Positions 25,471 to 34,796 of a stretch of 47,398 nt of DNA are shown in pieces. The DNA is taken from NCBI GenBank assembly GCA_017555745.1, contig JAFZFU010000035.1:1-47398 (forward strand), written 5' to 3'. This DNA is from Bacteroidales bacterium (GTDB lineage: Bacteria; Bacteroidota; Bacteroidia; Bacteroidales; P3). Each line of letters begins with the position of its first letter. The stretch's first letter is position 1. The notes beneath the pieces are model-generated. The model was not told the DNA's origin and did no database searches. It saw only the letters and a program-made list of their open reading frames with translations. The translations under genes were made by a program, and so were the position numbers.

Positions 25471-25989
25471 TTATCTCAAACGGTCAGCAGCACGCACCTT
25501 TAGTTCGTCTTTTTTTATGGCGTTTTGAGCCAAGAATAATAGCACCGCTATAGCCAATGGTGCAAAAGTACCTACTCCATAATGGATATTCGCAGTCCAA
25601 ATAGGATACGATGCTGTTAGAAATTCCGCGCAACCGTCTACCGACGATACGAACACTATGGCTATATATGCCAACGACAACACTAACAACAATGCCACTA
25701 ATCGCATTTGCAACATTCTGTTTTTAAACAAGAAAATAGAACCTAATATACCTACTGCCAACACTATGGCAATAATAAGCAATATAACAGAACTTTGTCC
25801 TACAAATGTGGGTATTGCACCGGTTTCGTCGTAGGTGGTTGTTTTTGCCACTAAATCCAAACTTGCAGTAGCCTCGATTGTATTGGTTTGTGGATTAACT
25901 AAATCGAATGTGGCTGTGGGGAACATAAACAATAGCACAGCGCCCACCAATGCCAACACCAAATAAATAGATTGAATTCTTTGTATCAT
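25471..25989 (-). CDS. DUF4293 family membrane protein
   Basis: A 172-residue protein with four predicted membrane segments (about 6-24, 64-87, 94-113 and 139-158). The start MIQRIQSIYLVLA and the C-terminal end KAADRLR-like sequence (VRAADRLR) are the hallmarks of DUF4293, a Bacteroidota-specific family of unknown function. It is the last gene of the minus-strand operon that starts with the DUF1599 gene and is followed by a clear terminator. Confidence 0.92.
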   Translation of the reverse strand: MIQRIQSIYLVLALVGAVLLFMFPTATFDLVNPQTNTIEATASLDLVAKTTTYDETGAIPTFVGQSSVILLIIAIVLAVGILGSIFLFKNRMLQMRLVALLLVLSLAYIAIVFVSSVDGCAEFLTASYPIWTANIHYGVGTFAPLAIAVLLFLAQNAIKKDELKVRAADRLR

Positions 25990-26007
25990 TTCTTTTTAGT
26001 TTTTATG

Positions 26008-26571
26008 TTATTTATTCAACAATGTTTCTATCACTTCCTTCATTTGATCGAACTCTTTTCGATCGAACAAACGTGTAAGAAATACTATCTTACCATCTCG
26101 GTCGATGATGATATTTCGAGTTACCCCTGCATTTTTCTCGGTATATAACGAGAATATTTCACCATTTTCGTCTAAGGTAAGCGGATAGGTTACTTTCATA
26201 TCTTCGATAAATTTCAATACTTTTTCCTTAGGCTCTTTAAGGTCTACAGCCACAAGCACAAAATTTTCGTTATCTTTATGTTTTTGCCATATCTCCTCTT
26301 CGATATAAGGCATTTCTTGTCGGCACACTCTGCACCAACCTGCCGTAAACTGCAACATAACCACCTTACCTCTCAAGTCGGAAAGTTTAGCCGTAGTTCC
26401 GTCCAAGTATTGTAACGTAAAATCGGGAGCCATGTCACCCACTTTTACCGAATAACCACGATTGTCGTCTTCTTTTGATTGAGCCATTACTCCGGTGGTT
26501 GTCAACGCAAACAAACCACCTACTAACATCATTATTTTAACTATTTTATTCATATCTGTTTTTTTATTCAA
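26008..26571 (-). CDS. TlpA-family thiol-disulfide oxidoreductase
   Basis: A periplasmic thioredoxin-fold protein of 187 residues. A signal peptide (IVKIMMLVGGLFALTTTGVMAQ) is followed by the TlpA/AhpC-like core: GDMAPDFTLQYLDGTTAKLSDLRGKVVMLQFTAGW, active-site CRVC (WCRVCRQEMP), and the segment TRNIIIDRDGKIVF with the strand before the C-terminal helix. Both Cys are present, so it is redox active. The start ATG at 26571 overlaps the end of the DoxX-type gene by 8 nt; Met7 (26553) is an equally good start for the signal peptide. Together with that gene it forms a membrane/periplasmic redox pair. Confidence 0.92.
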   Translation of the reverse strand: MNKKTDMNKIVKIMMLVGGLFALTTTGVMAQSKEDDNRGYSVKVGDMAPDFTLQYLDGTTAKLSDLRGKVVMLQFTAGWCRVCRQEMPYIEEEIWQKHKDNENFVLVAVDLKEPKEKVLKFIEDMKVTYPLTLDENGEIFSLYTEKNAGVTRNIIIDRDGKIVFLTRLFDRKEFDQMKEVIETLLNK

Positions 26572-27718
26572 AATCTTCAGTTGTCATATTTATCAATTCA
26601 GCAACATTGCTATGATGCCATTTGTTCACCACCACACTGTTTTTCAAAAGAATAAATCCGGGATTGGAACGCAACATGGTTTCGATAGCCTTTTCGTCGG
26701 CATAATAAAACTCGAAATTATCCATCTTGTTTTCTAACAAGAAGTCAACCACTTCGGCTTGCGGCGACGACACCGACACCAACAATACCATATATAATCC
26801 ATGTTCTTGAGCATAACGAGAAACACGTTGCATACTTCTCAAACCCTTATCGTCTACATCTTCCAAATGATGAATGGTAGTTATAAGCACATAATCGGGC
26901 GAACCTATAATGTCTTTGGAAAAATCCTCGCCGGTTACATCCATCATCGAAAAACCATCGGCATATATCTCGTTAGGGTCTTCGATACGGCTATCTACAA
27001 ATTCCCAATTATTTACCCATACGGTATCTTTGTAATAGTCCATCAATTTACTTGATACAAACTCGTCAATTTCGCCTGTGGCTTTGTTCTTATATGTGAG
27101 GTAAGTCACTACTTCACCTTTTTCTTCGGGCATCATTCTGTTGCCTATCTTCCACGAACGGAAATCCAAAATAGGTTCGTTGGCAATGTTATATATTTGA
27201 AAACTGATAGCAATGCCTATCGATAAAAATGTTACGAATATACCACGTTCGAAAGTTCTTTTCTTTGTAAACATCGAACGACAATAAAATATTACTATGG
27301 TAAATACCATAAGCACAACATTTTTCCAAAATGTTTCCCAATTGGTAAGTTTTATCATATCGCCAAAACAACCACAATCTGTTACCTTGTTGGTAAGAGC
27401 ATCTATAAATGTGGTAACGGTAAAAAACGACATCATCAACAGCAATAACCATGCGGCAAACTTGCGCCAACAGTTAGCCAACATTAATACACCCACCAAG
27501 AATTCTAACGTAATCATAGCCACACTTAAGAATGTAGCCATAGGTAATGCCCATTCGAATGAGAAACTACCAATAGTCCAAGCAGTCATATACTCTTGTA
27601 TCTTATACGATGTTCCAAGAGGGTCTACACCTTTCGAAAAACTCGAAAACAAGAACACCAAACCAACAATTAAACGACTGATAGTGTAAACGTTTCTAAT
27701 TACCTTTTCATTTTTCAT
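26564..27718 (-). CDS. DoxX/MauE-like membrane protein with thioredoxin-like C-terminus (BT_3928 family)
   Basis: A 384-residue two-part protein. Residues 1-145 have four membrane segments with the DoxX/MauE pattern (SRLIVGLVFLFSSFSKGVDPLG, and the Cys pair VTDCGCFGD near 113-118). After one more membrane segment (about 150-172) comes a periplasmic part of about 200 residues that ends in a thioredoxin-like fold (LLVSVSSPQAEVVDFLLENK, SNPGFILLKNSVVVNKWH) lacking a CxxC. MauE/DoxX relatives pass electrons to disulfides across the membrane, so a redox role with the adjoining TlpA protein is a fair inference. In Bacteroides the analogous gene is, as I recall, followed by tpiA, which is absent here. 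Confidence 0.85.
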   Translation of the reverse strand: MKNEKVIRNVYTISRLIVGLVFLFSSFSKGVDPLGTSYKIQEYMTAWTIGSFSFEWALPMATFLSVAMITLEFLVGVLMLANCWRKFAAWLLLLMMSFFTVTTFIDALTNKVTDCGCFGDMIKLTNWETFWKNVVLMVFTIVIFYCRSMFTKKRTFERGIFVTFLSIGIAISFQIYNIANEPILDFRSWKIGNRMMPEEKGEVVTYLTYKNKATGEIDEFVSSKLMDYYKDTVWVNNWEFVDSRIEDPNEIYADGFSMMDVTGEDFSKDIIGSPDYVLITTIHHLEDVDDKGLRSMQRVSRYAQEHGLYMVLLVSVSSPQAEVVDFLLENKMDNFEFYYADEKAIETMLRSNPGFILLKNSVVVNKWHHSNVAELINMTTEDFE

Positions 27719-27739
27719 GATTATATCTCTATTTAGTGT

Positions 27740-28288
27740 TTATTTCTGAGTTTGTTCGTCCAATAATATCAAGCAAAACAACGAATAATTTATTATATCG
27801 GTATAACTGCCTTGCACGCCTTCCGATATCAATGTTCGGCCTTGGTTGTCTTCTATCTGTTTTATTCTCTTTATCTTCATGAGTATGATATCCACCATCG
27901 AACTTACACGCATCTGTCTCCAAGCCTCGCCATAGTCATGATTCTTTTTAAGCATCAAATCTTTAGTGGCATTGATATGCTTATCGTAAAGATTCATGGC
28001 AGTATCGAATGGCAAATCTTGTTCGCCATCGAGGCCGAGTTCTATCTGAATAAGAGCTATAATGGAATAATTAACCATCGCTATAAATTCTGGAACTATG
28101 CCCTCCTCTATCTCGTTGACACCGGTCATTTGTATGCTTCTAATGCGATTGGCTTTTATAAATATTTGGTCAGTCAATGACGGCAAACGTAGTATTCTCC
28201 ACGATGTACCGTAGTCTTGAGCTTTCATAGCAAATACCTCGCGACATTTTTTTATTTCATTTTCAAACTGTTCAGAAGTTTTATTCAT
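27740..28288 (-). CDS. DUF1599 family protein
   Basis: A 182-residue protein with two copies of one helical motif: FAMKAQDYGTSWRILRLPSL near the start and LMLKKNHDYGEAWRQMRVSS near residue 115. The K-x-DYG-x-W pattern defines DUF1599, linked to nucleotide-modification or nucleotide-pyrophosphatase-like domains. Biochemical role not established. It is the first gene of the minus-strand operon leading to DUF4293 and is divergent from folP (162 nt apart), a neighbourhood kept in many Bacteroidota. Confidence 0.9.
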   Translation of the reverse strand: MNKTSEQFENEIKKCREVFAMKAQDYGTSWRILRLPSLTDQIFIKANRIRSIQMTGVNEIEEGIVPEFIAMVNYSIIALIQIELGLDGEQDLPFDTAMNLYDKHINATKDLMLKKNHDYGEAWRQMRVSSMVDIILMKIKRIKQIEDNQGRTLISEGVQGSYTDIINYSLFCLILLDEQTQK

Positions 28289-28450
28289 TTTTTTCTGTTT
28301 ATTTGTAACTTTATTCGTAACTTCGCATTTTATTTGCGGAACGTTTTTATATCAAAAAACTATGTATTTTGCTATAGTATTATTGGATATAACAAACGGA
28401 TAATCCGACAAATATGTTTAAATATGCGACTATATTAACATTATAAAAAC

Positions 28451-29308
28451 ATGAACAAAGATACTAATTTTTCTTCAGATAAAACAATATGTTGCGGCAA
28501 AAAATTGCTAACATTGTCAAAACCCATGGTGATGGGAATACTAAATTGTACCGATGACAGCTTTTTTGATGGTGGAAAATACACAAACGAAAAGGCCATA
28601 ATAGAGCGTGCCGAAAACATACTTAAAGATGGTGGAGATATCATCGATATCGGAGCAGTATCGTCGAGACCGGGAGCAGTGCTTCTACCCATCGAAGAAG
28701 AAAAGAATAAACTAAAACCCATCATATCGCTATTGCGCAAGCATTTGCCCGATGCCATACTATCGGTAGACACCTGCTGGGCCGAAGTGGCAAAAACAGT
28801 AATAGGCGAAGGTGCCAACATAATAAACGACATATCGGGCGGAAATTTTGACAAAACGATGTTCGAAACTGTGGCTCAGTTACAAGTATCATACGTACTT
28901 ATGCACACCCGAGGATTGCCTACAGATATGCAAAAGAACACCGTCTACGACAACATAGTACAAGAACTGATAATGTATTTTTCGGAGAAATTAGACACCC
29001 TTTACCGCTTAGGAGTAAAAGATGTTATAATCGACCCGGGATTCGGCTTTGCCAAAACCCTCGAACAAAACTATACCTTAATGAAAAATTTGAAAGATTT
29101 TTCGACATTCTTTAAAGAACCTTTACTTGTTGGAATTTCGAGAAAATCTATGATATACAATTTATTAGAAACAGATGCAAACAATGCTTTGAACGGAACA
29201 ACAGTGTTAAATACATACGCTTTGATGAATGGCGCAAAATTTATTCGCGTTCACGACGTTAAAGAAGCAGTAGAAACAATAAAAATAGTACAAACAATAA
29301 ACAAATAA
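28451..29308 (+). CDS. folP: Dihydropteroate synthase FolP
   Basis: Joins p-aminobenzoate to the pterin pyrophosphate in folate synthesis; target of sulfonamides. The 285-residue TIM barrel shows PMVMGILNCTDDSFFDGGKY (pterin site start, normally TPDSF; here CTDDSF), DIIDIGAVSSRPGA (family DIGGESTRPG; here with a changed VSS), LSVDTCWAEVA, IINDISGG, DPGFGFAKTLEQNY and VGISRKSMI. The departures at the second motif are common in Bacteroidota. cdaA begins 2 nt after the stop, so the two are one transcript; this folP-cdaA order recurs in the phylum. Confidence 0.95.
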   Translation: MNKDTNFSSDKTICCGKKLLTLSKPMVMGILNCTDDSFFDGGKYTNEKAIIERAENILKDGGDIIDIGAVSSRPGAVLLPIEEEKNKLKPIISLLRKHLPDAILSVDTCWAEVAKTVIGEGANIINDISGGNFDKTMFETVAQLQVSYVLMHTRGLPTDMQKNTVYDNIVQELIMYFSEKLDTLYRLGVKDVIIDPGFGFAKTLEQNYTLMKNLKDFSTFFKEPLLVGISRKSMIYNLLETDANNALNGTTVLNTYALMNGAKFIRVHDVKEAVETIKIVQTINK

Positions 29309-29310
29309 AC

Positions 29311-30102
29311 ATGAATATATTAAGTGTAATACAAGGATTTCCCCAAATCGGACTCATCGACATCATCGATATTTTGTTGGTATCGTATCTGTTTTACGAA
29401 ATATACAAACTTGTAAAAGGCACCAATGTGATGGGTATATTTATCGGCATAATGATAATATACGCTATCTGGAAAATGGTAAGCATATTGCAAATGAAAC
29501 TATTATCCGACCTTTTGGGACAGTTTATAAGCATGGGAATGTTGGCATTGGTAGTTGTGTTTCAACCCGAAATACGACGCTTTCTATTGCAACTTGGCAC
29601 AAAATCGTTTATCGGAATCAAAAAGCGTTTCTTGTTTTGGAAGATAAATGTGGCCAAAAAGAAAAAAGTCAATTACGAACCTTACGTACAAGCCTGCAAA
29701 AACATGTCGAACACACAAACAGGAGCTTTAATAGTGTTTATGCAAGAAAACGAACTTAACGACATCATAGCCAGCGGCGAAGGCATCGATGCCGAAGTAT
29801 CGTCGGCTTTGTTGGAAACCATATTTTTCAAAAACACTCCTTTGCACGATGGCGCTGTGGTAGTGAAGAATAACAAAATTTTGGCAGCACGCTGTATTCT
29901 TCCGGTATCGTCGAACTCGGCCATAAATCCAAATCTCGGTTTGCGACATCGTTCGGCCATAGGCGTAACCGAAATGTCGGATGCCATATCGGTTATAGTA
30001 TCAGAGCAAACAGGTGCCATATCGTATGTAAAAGAAGGTGTTATCACACATGGTGTAAGTCCCGAACAACTTAAAAAATATTTAGACGAAAACATCATTT
30101 AA
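29311..30102 (+). CDS. cdaA: Diadenylate cyclase CdaA
   Basis: Makes cyclic di-AMP from two ATP. The 263-residue protein has three N-terminal membrane segments (about 15-30, 38-56 and 66-85), a short coiled linker, and a DisA_N domain with the catalytic DGA (180-182, TPLHDGAVV) and RHR (212-214, GLRHRSAIG) motifs. This is the CdaA type. In Firmicutes CdaA is coded with cdaR and glmM; here it follows folP instead. Cyclic di-AMP controls osmolyte and cell-wall balance in other bacteria. No c-di-AMP phosphodiesterase is visible in the window. Confidence 0.96.
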   Translation: MNILSVIQGFPQIGLIDIIDILLVSYLFYEIYKLVKGTNVMGIFIGIMIIYAIWKMVSILQMKLLSDLLGQFISMGMLALVVVFQPEIRRFLLQLGTKSFIGIKKRFLFWKINVAKKKKVNYEPYVQACKNMSNTQTGALIVFMQENELNDIIASGEGIDAEVSSALLETIFFKNTPLHDGAVVVKNNKILAARCILPVSSNSAINPNLGLRHRSAIGVTEMSDAISVIVSEQTGAISYVKEGVITHGVSPEQLKKYLDENII

Positions 30103-30173
30103 CCCCACAAACGAATACTCCTAAAACAAGTCGCGATATAAATGCCAAAGCATCGTGACAAAAATCATACAGC

Positions 30174-30211
30174 CTCGTGGTGAAACATCGGTTACATCAC
30201 GAGTTTTTTTT
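30174..30211 (+). terminator. Terminator of folP-cdaA
   Basis: Arms 30174-30186 (CTCGTGGTGAAAC) and 30191-30203 form an imperfect 13-bp stem with one G-T pair and one mismatch, followed by eight T (30204-30211). The remaining bases up to 30432 hold a weak -7 box TATATTTG (30367-30374) for the acyltransferase gene and nothing else recognisable. Confidence 0.75.
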
Positions 30212-30432
30212 ACGATATAAATTAGCCAAAATTGACGGTATACCATCACTCTCAGTACACCCTATCATCAAGCAAACGACAATAGGGTATGAAGAATTTA
30301 ATACCCTATTGTAACTTTTTTATTAGTATATCGATAATAGGAGTACAAACTATCGAAAAAAATTTGTATATTTGCACATCGTAACAAAGCTTAAATATAA
30401 ACGTTATACATTGATAAATAAAGCCATATCGA

Positions 30433-31005
30433 ATGGGAAGCAAATTTTGGAAGTTCATATTAAAACTATTTGGGTGGAAATTTGAAGGAAGTTTCCGTCC
30501 TGAGATGGACCGTTGTGTGATGATAGAAGCACCTCATACAAGCGGTTGGGATTTTATTTTGGGACGCATCGGGATATGGATTTTAGGGCTCAATGGGAGA
30601 TTTCTCATCAAGAAAGAATTTTTCAAATTTCCATTAAACTATCCCTTAAAAAAATTAGGTGGATTGCCGGTAGACAGAGGTAATCGAAAAAACGGAATAG
30701 TAAATCAAGTGGCAAAATACTTTTCGGAGAACGAAAAATTCACCATAGTGATAACTCCCGAAGGAACTCGAAAATATACCAAACATTGGAAACGTGGGTT
30801 TTACGAAATAGCAATAGAAGCACAAGTGCCCATAGTGCTTTCGTTTATCGACTATAAAAGAAAAACATGTGGTGTGATGGCGACATTCTATCCCACAGGC
30901 AACTACAACGAAGACATAGTAGAGATTCAAGAAAAATACAAATATGTGGTGGCTCGTCACCCCAAACAATTTAATATGAGTGAAATGTATTGGAAACAAG
31001 ACTAA
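30433..31005 (+). CDS. 1-acyl-glycerol-3-phosphate acyltransferase-like protein (PlsC fold)
   Basis: A 190-residue member of the PlsC/AGPAT fold, which transfers acyl groups to lipid or glycan acceptors. The catalytic HxxxxD box is HTSGWD (about 35-40), the GGLPVDRGNRKNG stretch is motif II and PEGTRKYTKHWKRG is motif III. It lacks N-terminal membrane segments, and the H-T-S-x-W-D form is typical of the short single-domain group in Bacteroidota rather than canonical PlsC. Exact acceptor unknown. It lies 54 nt upstream of aspS. Confidence 0.88.
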   Translation: MGSKFWKFILKLFGWKFEGSFRPEMDRCVMIEAPHTSGWDFILGRIGIWILGLNGRFLIKKEFFKFPLNYPLKKLGGLPVDRGNRKNGIVNQVAKYFSENEKFTIVITPEGTRKYTKHWKRGFYEIAIEAQVPIVLSFIDYKRKTCGVMATFYPTGNYNEDIVEIQEKYKYVVARHPKQFNMSEMYWKQD

Positions 31006-31059
31006 ACGTCTGTTCCAAGAACAAACAAATAATTACTAAAGAATAAAAAGAATAATATA

Positions 31060-32814
31060 ATGTATAGAACATGTACTTGTGGTGAGTTGAATATAGCTCA
31101 TGTAGGAAAAGAAGTAACCCTATGCGGTTGGCTACAACGCTCGAGAGATTTGGGCGGTATGACATTCATCGACCTCCGCGACCGCTATGGTATCACACAA
31201 TTGGCTTTCAATATGGAAACAAACGCCGAACTATGCGAAAAAGCTCGCAAGTTGGGCCGCGAATACGTATTGCAAGTTAGGGGAACAGTGGCAGAACGTA
31301 GCAGCAAAAACACCAAAATACCGACAGGAGAAATAGAAATAGTGGTTAGCGACCTTACTGTTTTGAACAGTGCCAAAGTACCGCCATTCACTATCGAAGA
31401 CAATTCCGATGGTGGCGACGATTTGCGTATGCGTTATCGTTACTTAGATTTGCGTAGAAATCCTGTTCGCAAAAACCTCGAATTGCGACACAATATGGCA
31501 ATACTTATACGCAACTACTTGAACAACCTAAACTTTATAGAAGTAGAAACACCATTCCTTATAAAATCGACCCCCGAAGGAGCACGCGACTTTGTAGTAC
31601 CTTCGCGCATGAATCCGGGTGAATTTTATGCCCTACCCCAATCGCCACAACAATACAAACAATTGCTTATGGTTTCAGGTATGGACCGCTATTTCCAAAT
31701 AGTACGTTGCTTTAGAGACGAAGACTTGCGTGCCGACCGTCAACCGGAGTTTACACAAATAGACTGCGAAATGAGTTTTGTGGAACAAGAAGACGTTTTA
31801 AACACATTCGAAAGTTTAATGAAATTCTTGTTTAAAGAACTTAAAGGCATAGAGTTTGATAGTTTCCCACGTATGTCGTATGCCGACGCCATGAAATACT
31901 ATGGTAGCGACAAGCCCGACACACGCTTCGAAATGAAATTTGTAGAACTTAACGAAGTGGCAAAAGGAAAAGGTTTCGGACTATTCGACAATGCCGAACT
32001 TGTAGTAGGTATCAATGCTGAAGGCTGTGCCGAATATACACGTAAACAAATCGATGAACTTACCGAATTTGTAAAACGCCCACAAGTTGGAGCCGGCGGA
32101 ATGGTATATATCAAATACAATAGCGATGGCAGTTTCAAATCGTCGGTGGATAAATTCTACACCCAAGACGACCTAAAAGCCATAGCCGACACCTTTGGCG
32201 CAAAACCTGGCGACATGATGCTTGTACTATGCGGCAACGACGAAAAAACACGCAAAGCATTGTGCGAACTACGTTTGGAAATGGGCAGCAGACTTGGACT
32301 AAAAGACAATACTAAGTTTTCACCTCTATGGGTTGTTGACTTCCCACTATTGGAATGGGACGAAGAAACAGCACGTTTTTATGCTAAGCACCACCCATTT
32401 ACAAGTCCCAAACCCGAAGACCAAAAACTTTTGGACACACCAAGCGAATGGGGCAAAATACGTGCCAACGCATACGATATGGTTATCAACGGCGTAGAAG
32501 TAGGTGGCGGCAGTATACGTATCCACGATCGCGATTTACAAAACAAGATGTTCCACACTCTTGGCTTTAGCGACGAAGAAGCTCAAAATCAATTTGGTTT
32601 CTTGATGAATGCCTTCGAATATGGTGCACCTCCTCATGGTGGTTTAGCTTTCGGTTTCGACCGCATGTGTGCTGTGTTCAGCGGTGTAGATAGCATTAGA
32701 GACTTTATTGCATTCCCAAAAAACAATAGTGGTCGCGATGTAATGAGTGGTAGCCCTTCTCCTATTGCTCAAGCACAGTTAGATGAATTAAATATAGAAC
32801 TTAAAGGAATATAA
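31060..32814 (+). CDS. aspS: Aspartyl-tRNA synthetase AspS
   Basis: Charges tRNA-Asp with aspartate. The 584-residue bacterial-type enzyme has an N-terminal OB anticodon-binding domain (about 1-105, [20 protein letters not shown]), the class II core with motif 2 [18 protein letters not shown] (about 218-235) and motif 3 [10 protein letters not shown] (about 525-534), and the bacterial GAD insertion (about 290-400). The frame is complete. A strong terminator follows. No asparaginyl synthetase or amidotransferase is in the window, so whether it is discriminating cannot be judged from context. Confidence 0.98.
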   Translation: MYRTCTCGELNIAHVGKEVTLCGWLQRSRDLGGMTFIDLRDRYGITQLAFNMETNAELCEKARKLGREYVLQVRGTVAERSSKNTKIPTGEIEIVVSDLTVLNSAKVPPFTIEDNSDGGDDLRMRYRYLDLRRNPVRKNLELRHNMAILIRNYLNNLNFIEVETPFLIKSTPEGARDFVVPSRMNPGEFYALPQSPQQYKQLLMVSGMDRYFQIVRCFRDEDLRADRQPEFTQIDCEMSFVEQEDVLNTFESLMKFLFKELKGIEFDSFPRMSYADAMKYYGSDKPDTRFEMKFVELNEVAKGKGFGLFDNAELVVGINAEGCAEYTRKQIDELTEFVKRPQVGAGGMVYIKYNSDGSFKSSVDKFYTQDDLKAIADTFGAKPGDMMLVLCGNDEKTRKALCELRLEMGSRLGLKDNTKFSPLWVVDFPLLEWDEETARFYAKHHPFTSPKPEDQKLLDTPSEWGKIRANAYDMVINGVEVGGGSIRIHDRDLQNKMFHTLGFSDEEAQNQFGFLMNAFEYGAPPHGGLAFGFDRMCAVFSGVDSIRDFIAFPKNNSGRDVMSGSPSPIAQAQLDELNIELKGI

Positions 32815-32836
32815 GCGGTTCCTTAACTACAAAAAT

Positions 32837-32865
32837 AAGGCGGATGTGCATAGCACATCCGCCTT
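32837..32865 (+). terminator. Terminator of aspS
   Basis: A perfect 13-bp stem (AAGGCGGATGTGC, arms 32837-32849 and 32853-32865) with a 3-nt loop lies 22 nt after the stop and is followed by a T-rich run. It is symmetric enough to stop the minus-strand gene at 32896 as well. Confidence 0.85.
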
Positions 32866-32895
32866 TATTTTTTAACATATGCCTAATAATTCCGA

Positions 32896-33366
32896 TTATT
32901 TCTCATCTACTACCTTTTTATATTTACCCGCTAATTTTGTAATATCATATATCTCAAGATACTCTACACCATCTTCAACATATATTTTTATCTTCGCTTC
33001 TACATCTTCGGCAGATTCATCATCTCGAAGAGTCAATAAACGGCCGTCGACAGAATAAGGTAATTCTATTTCCAAAATATCGTCAATAAATGTGGCAATA
33101 GAGGAGAGCACATCATTTTCCCTATTTGAGTCTATTGCTTCAAAAGTTTCTTTAAATGCGCCTAATTTCCATTTCATTATACCGTATTTTGTAAACTCCA
33201 AATTAAAATCTCCCTCTTCCACAGGTATCCATTTTCCTATTATACTTTGCTCATAGTCCACAAAATATTTGTTTTCTTTGCCACTACTCGACGCTTTGTT
33301 TACTACCAAACACAACAAGGAAGTGGCTAGAATGGTTATCGCAATAATTAATATTGTTTTCTTCAT
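32896..33366 (-). CDS. Exported hypothetical protein, lipocalin-like
   Basis: A 156-residue protein with an N-terminal hydrophobic segment (ILIIAITILATSLLCLVV) that acts as signal or anchor. After it the phrase SIIGKWIPVEEGDFNLEFTKYGIMKWKLG resembles the opening strands of lipocalin-like domains of Bacteroidota (IxGxW, then a run of strands), followed by several more strands. There is no lipobox at a good position. Function unknown. It ends 30 nt from the aspS terminator on the opposite strand. Confidence 0.68.
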   Translation of the reverse strand: MKKTILIIAITILATSLLCLVVNKASSSGKENKYFVDYEQSIIGKWIPVEEGDFNLEFTKYGIMKWKLGAFKETFEAIDSNRENDVLSSIATFIDDILEIELPYSVDGRLLTLRDDESAEDVEAKIKIYVEDGVEYLEIYDITKLAGKYKKVVDEK

Positions 33367-33411
33367 AACATGTATTTTTATAAATTAATATTTCAAATTC
33401 TAGATTTTCAA

Positions 33412-33906
33412 TTACATCTGTTTAAAGGTATGGCCACAATTATTACAAATATATTTTTCTTTATCAGGGTTAAAATAAGCATACAACAGAAATATCGGTG
33501 CAACCAAGAAAATTAAACCGGGCAGATTACTTACCTTGATAGACCAAATACATGCAACAATCATAACCAAACTTCCTATCAAAAGCCAAATACTTCCACG
33601 TTTGCGTGTTTCTACTTTTCTTGTAATATCCTCGCTTCCACATTTCGGGCACCACGACAACTTTGTGTCTTTATCATCCAACAATGGTTTCAGAAGACTA
33701 ATAGCTTTTCCATAATCCGACTCATATACATAAACTTGAACCATTGGAAGTTTACCCCCATTTACCATAGATGATGTTACATTTTCTTGATCCACAAGTC
33801 GGCATGAAATATTTTCATCTTCAAGTGTTCCTTGCAACAATTTGGCAGTTGGATAATCACATTCTATAATTAATTTCTCGTTCATATAAAACTGATGTTT
33901 AATCAC
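33412..33906 (-). CDS. Membrane protein with DUF2007-like domain and zinc ribbons
   Basis: A 164-residue protein. Residues about 8-75 (KLIIECDYPTAKLLQGTLEDENISCRLVD) match the DUF2007 'signal-transducing' fold often found with zinc ribbons. Then comes a CPKCGSED ribbon half (about 91-98), two membrane segments (WLLIGSLVMIVACIW and LPGLIFLVAPIFLLYAYF) and a second half CNNCGHTF at the C-terminus. The two CxxC pairs would sit on the same side of the membrane and could bind one zinc. Met8 is a possible alternative start. Function unknown. Confidence 0.75.
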   Translation of the reverse strand: MIKHQFYMNEKLIIECDYPTAKLLQGTLEDENISCRLVDQENVTSSMVNGGKLPMVQVYVYESDYGKAISLLKPLLDDKDTKLSWCPKCGSEDITRKVETRKRGSIWLLIGSLVMIVACIWSIKVSNLPGLIFLVAPIFLLYAYFNPDKEKYICNNCGHTFKQM

Positions 33907-33963
33907 ATACTTTAGTTATCTCTCAAAAATCTCAGCACTCAAAAGCAAGACTTTTTTCGTATT

Positions 33964-34602
33964 TTATTTTATCTCATAAAGCCTCACCCTCATACAACCG
34001 GGCACCAAATATATCTGACCGGTAGATAGCAACACACATCTATACCTTGTTCTTCGTTTTTCCATTATTTTAAACACACGACCATCTAGAGTTACAAACG
34101 TTGTATTCAACTGTAATTCCTTTAATTGTATAGTATCACTATAATCGGAGTTATTATCATCAGATACCCTCAATGCATCCATAATTTCGTTTTCTACAGC
34201 CTTCTTCAATGGAATAACAGATGTATATTTAAGCATAAGAGGCCTTATGTGTGATGGAAACACATCGATATATTTAGCCAATAAATCACCATAACACCTT
34301 TGCCACTCTTCGCCATGAGGTTTTATAGTGTTTCTGTACTGCATATACATTTCGTAATGAGCTATTTCATGGAGTAACACCAATAAAAAGGCATACCTGT
34401 TAAGATCGCCATTTACGGTTATTCGGTGAAACCTTTTATCTCGTTGCGGGCAACGATAATCGCCCAACTTTGTGCGTCTTTTATTTATGATAACAAACGA
34501 TATACCATTTGTCATCAGATATTTAAGCATTTCATCAAGAACCTCGTCGGGAAGATATTTGGCCAATATCGCCTTATAATCAGCTATAGATTTGGTTTTC
34601 AT
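33964..34602 (-). CDS. SprT-like metallopeptidase-fold protein
   Basis: A 212-residue protein of the SprT/SPRTN-like family. The zinc motif HEIAH is at 78-82 and a further ligand is likely His96 in KPHGEEW, the usual HxxxH...HGxxW layout. The N-terminal part (PDEVLDEMLKYLMTNGISFVIINKRRTKLGDYRC) matches the family. Eukaryotic relatives cut DNA-protein crosslinks; bacterial roles are unclear. The open frame reaches 34698, but MKTKSIADYK at 34602 fits better. That start lies inside the upstream small lipoprotein gene (23-nt overlap), which suggests translational coupling. Confidence 0.85.
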   Translation of the reverse strand: MKTKSIADYKAILAKYLPDEVLDEMLKYLMTNGISFVIINKRRTKLGDYRCPQRDKRFHRITVNGDLNRYAFLLVLLHEIAHYEMYMQYRNTIKPHGEEWQRCYGDLLAKYIDVFPSHIRPLMLKYTSVIPLKKAVENEIMDALRVSDDNNSDYSDTIQLKELQLNTTFVTLDGRVFKIMEKRRTRYRCVLLSTGQIYLVPGCMRVRLYEIK

Positions 34603-34768
34603 AGTCCGACACCTTATACTGTTTATCCAAATAACTGAATTTAGGACAAGTGTTGCACCTCGATTTTTTACGTTTAGGCATAGTGGATGTGCCGCCACAT
34701 GCTGCCATCATTCCCGATACTATCAGCAGTATCAACCCTACTTTTATATATTTAATCATATTTTTCAT
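34580..34768 (-). CDS. Small lipoprotein, Cys-rich
   Basis: A 62-residue protein with a lipoprotein signal peptide (YIKVGLILLIVSGMMAAC, Cys24 likely lipidated) followed by a short basic stretch (MPKRKKSRCNTCPKF). Similar tiny lipoproteins carrying a K-rich CNTCP motif occur in many Bacteroidota next to other genes. The two remaining Cys might bind metal or form a disulfide. Its 3' end overlaps the sprT-like gene by 23 nt in another frame, supporting a shared transcript. Function unknown. Confidence 0.72.
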   Translation of the reverse strand: MKNMIKYIKVGLILLIVSGMMAACGGTSTMPKRKKSRCNTCPKFSYLDKQYKVSDYENQIYS

Positions 34769-34796
34769 ATTTCGATATAACTCGTTTTAAATCTTT

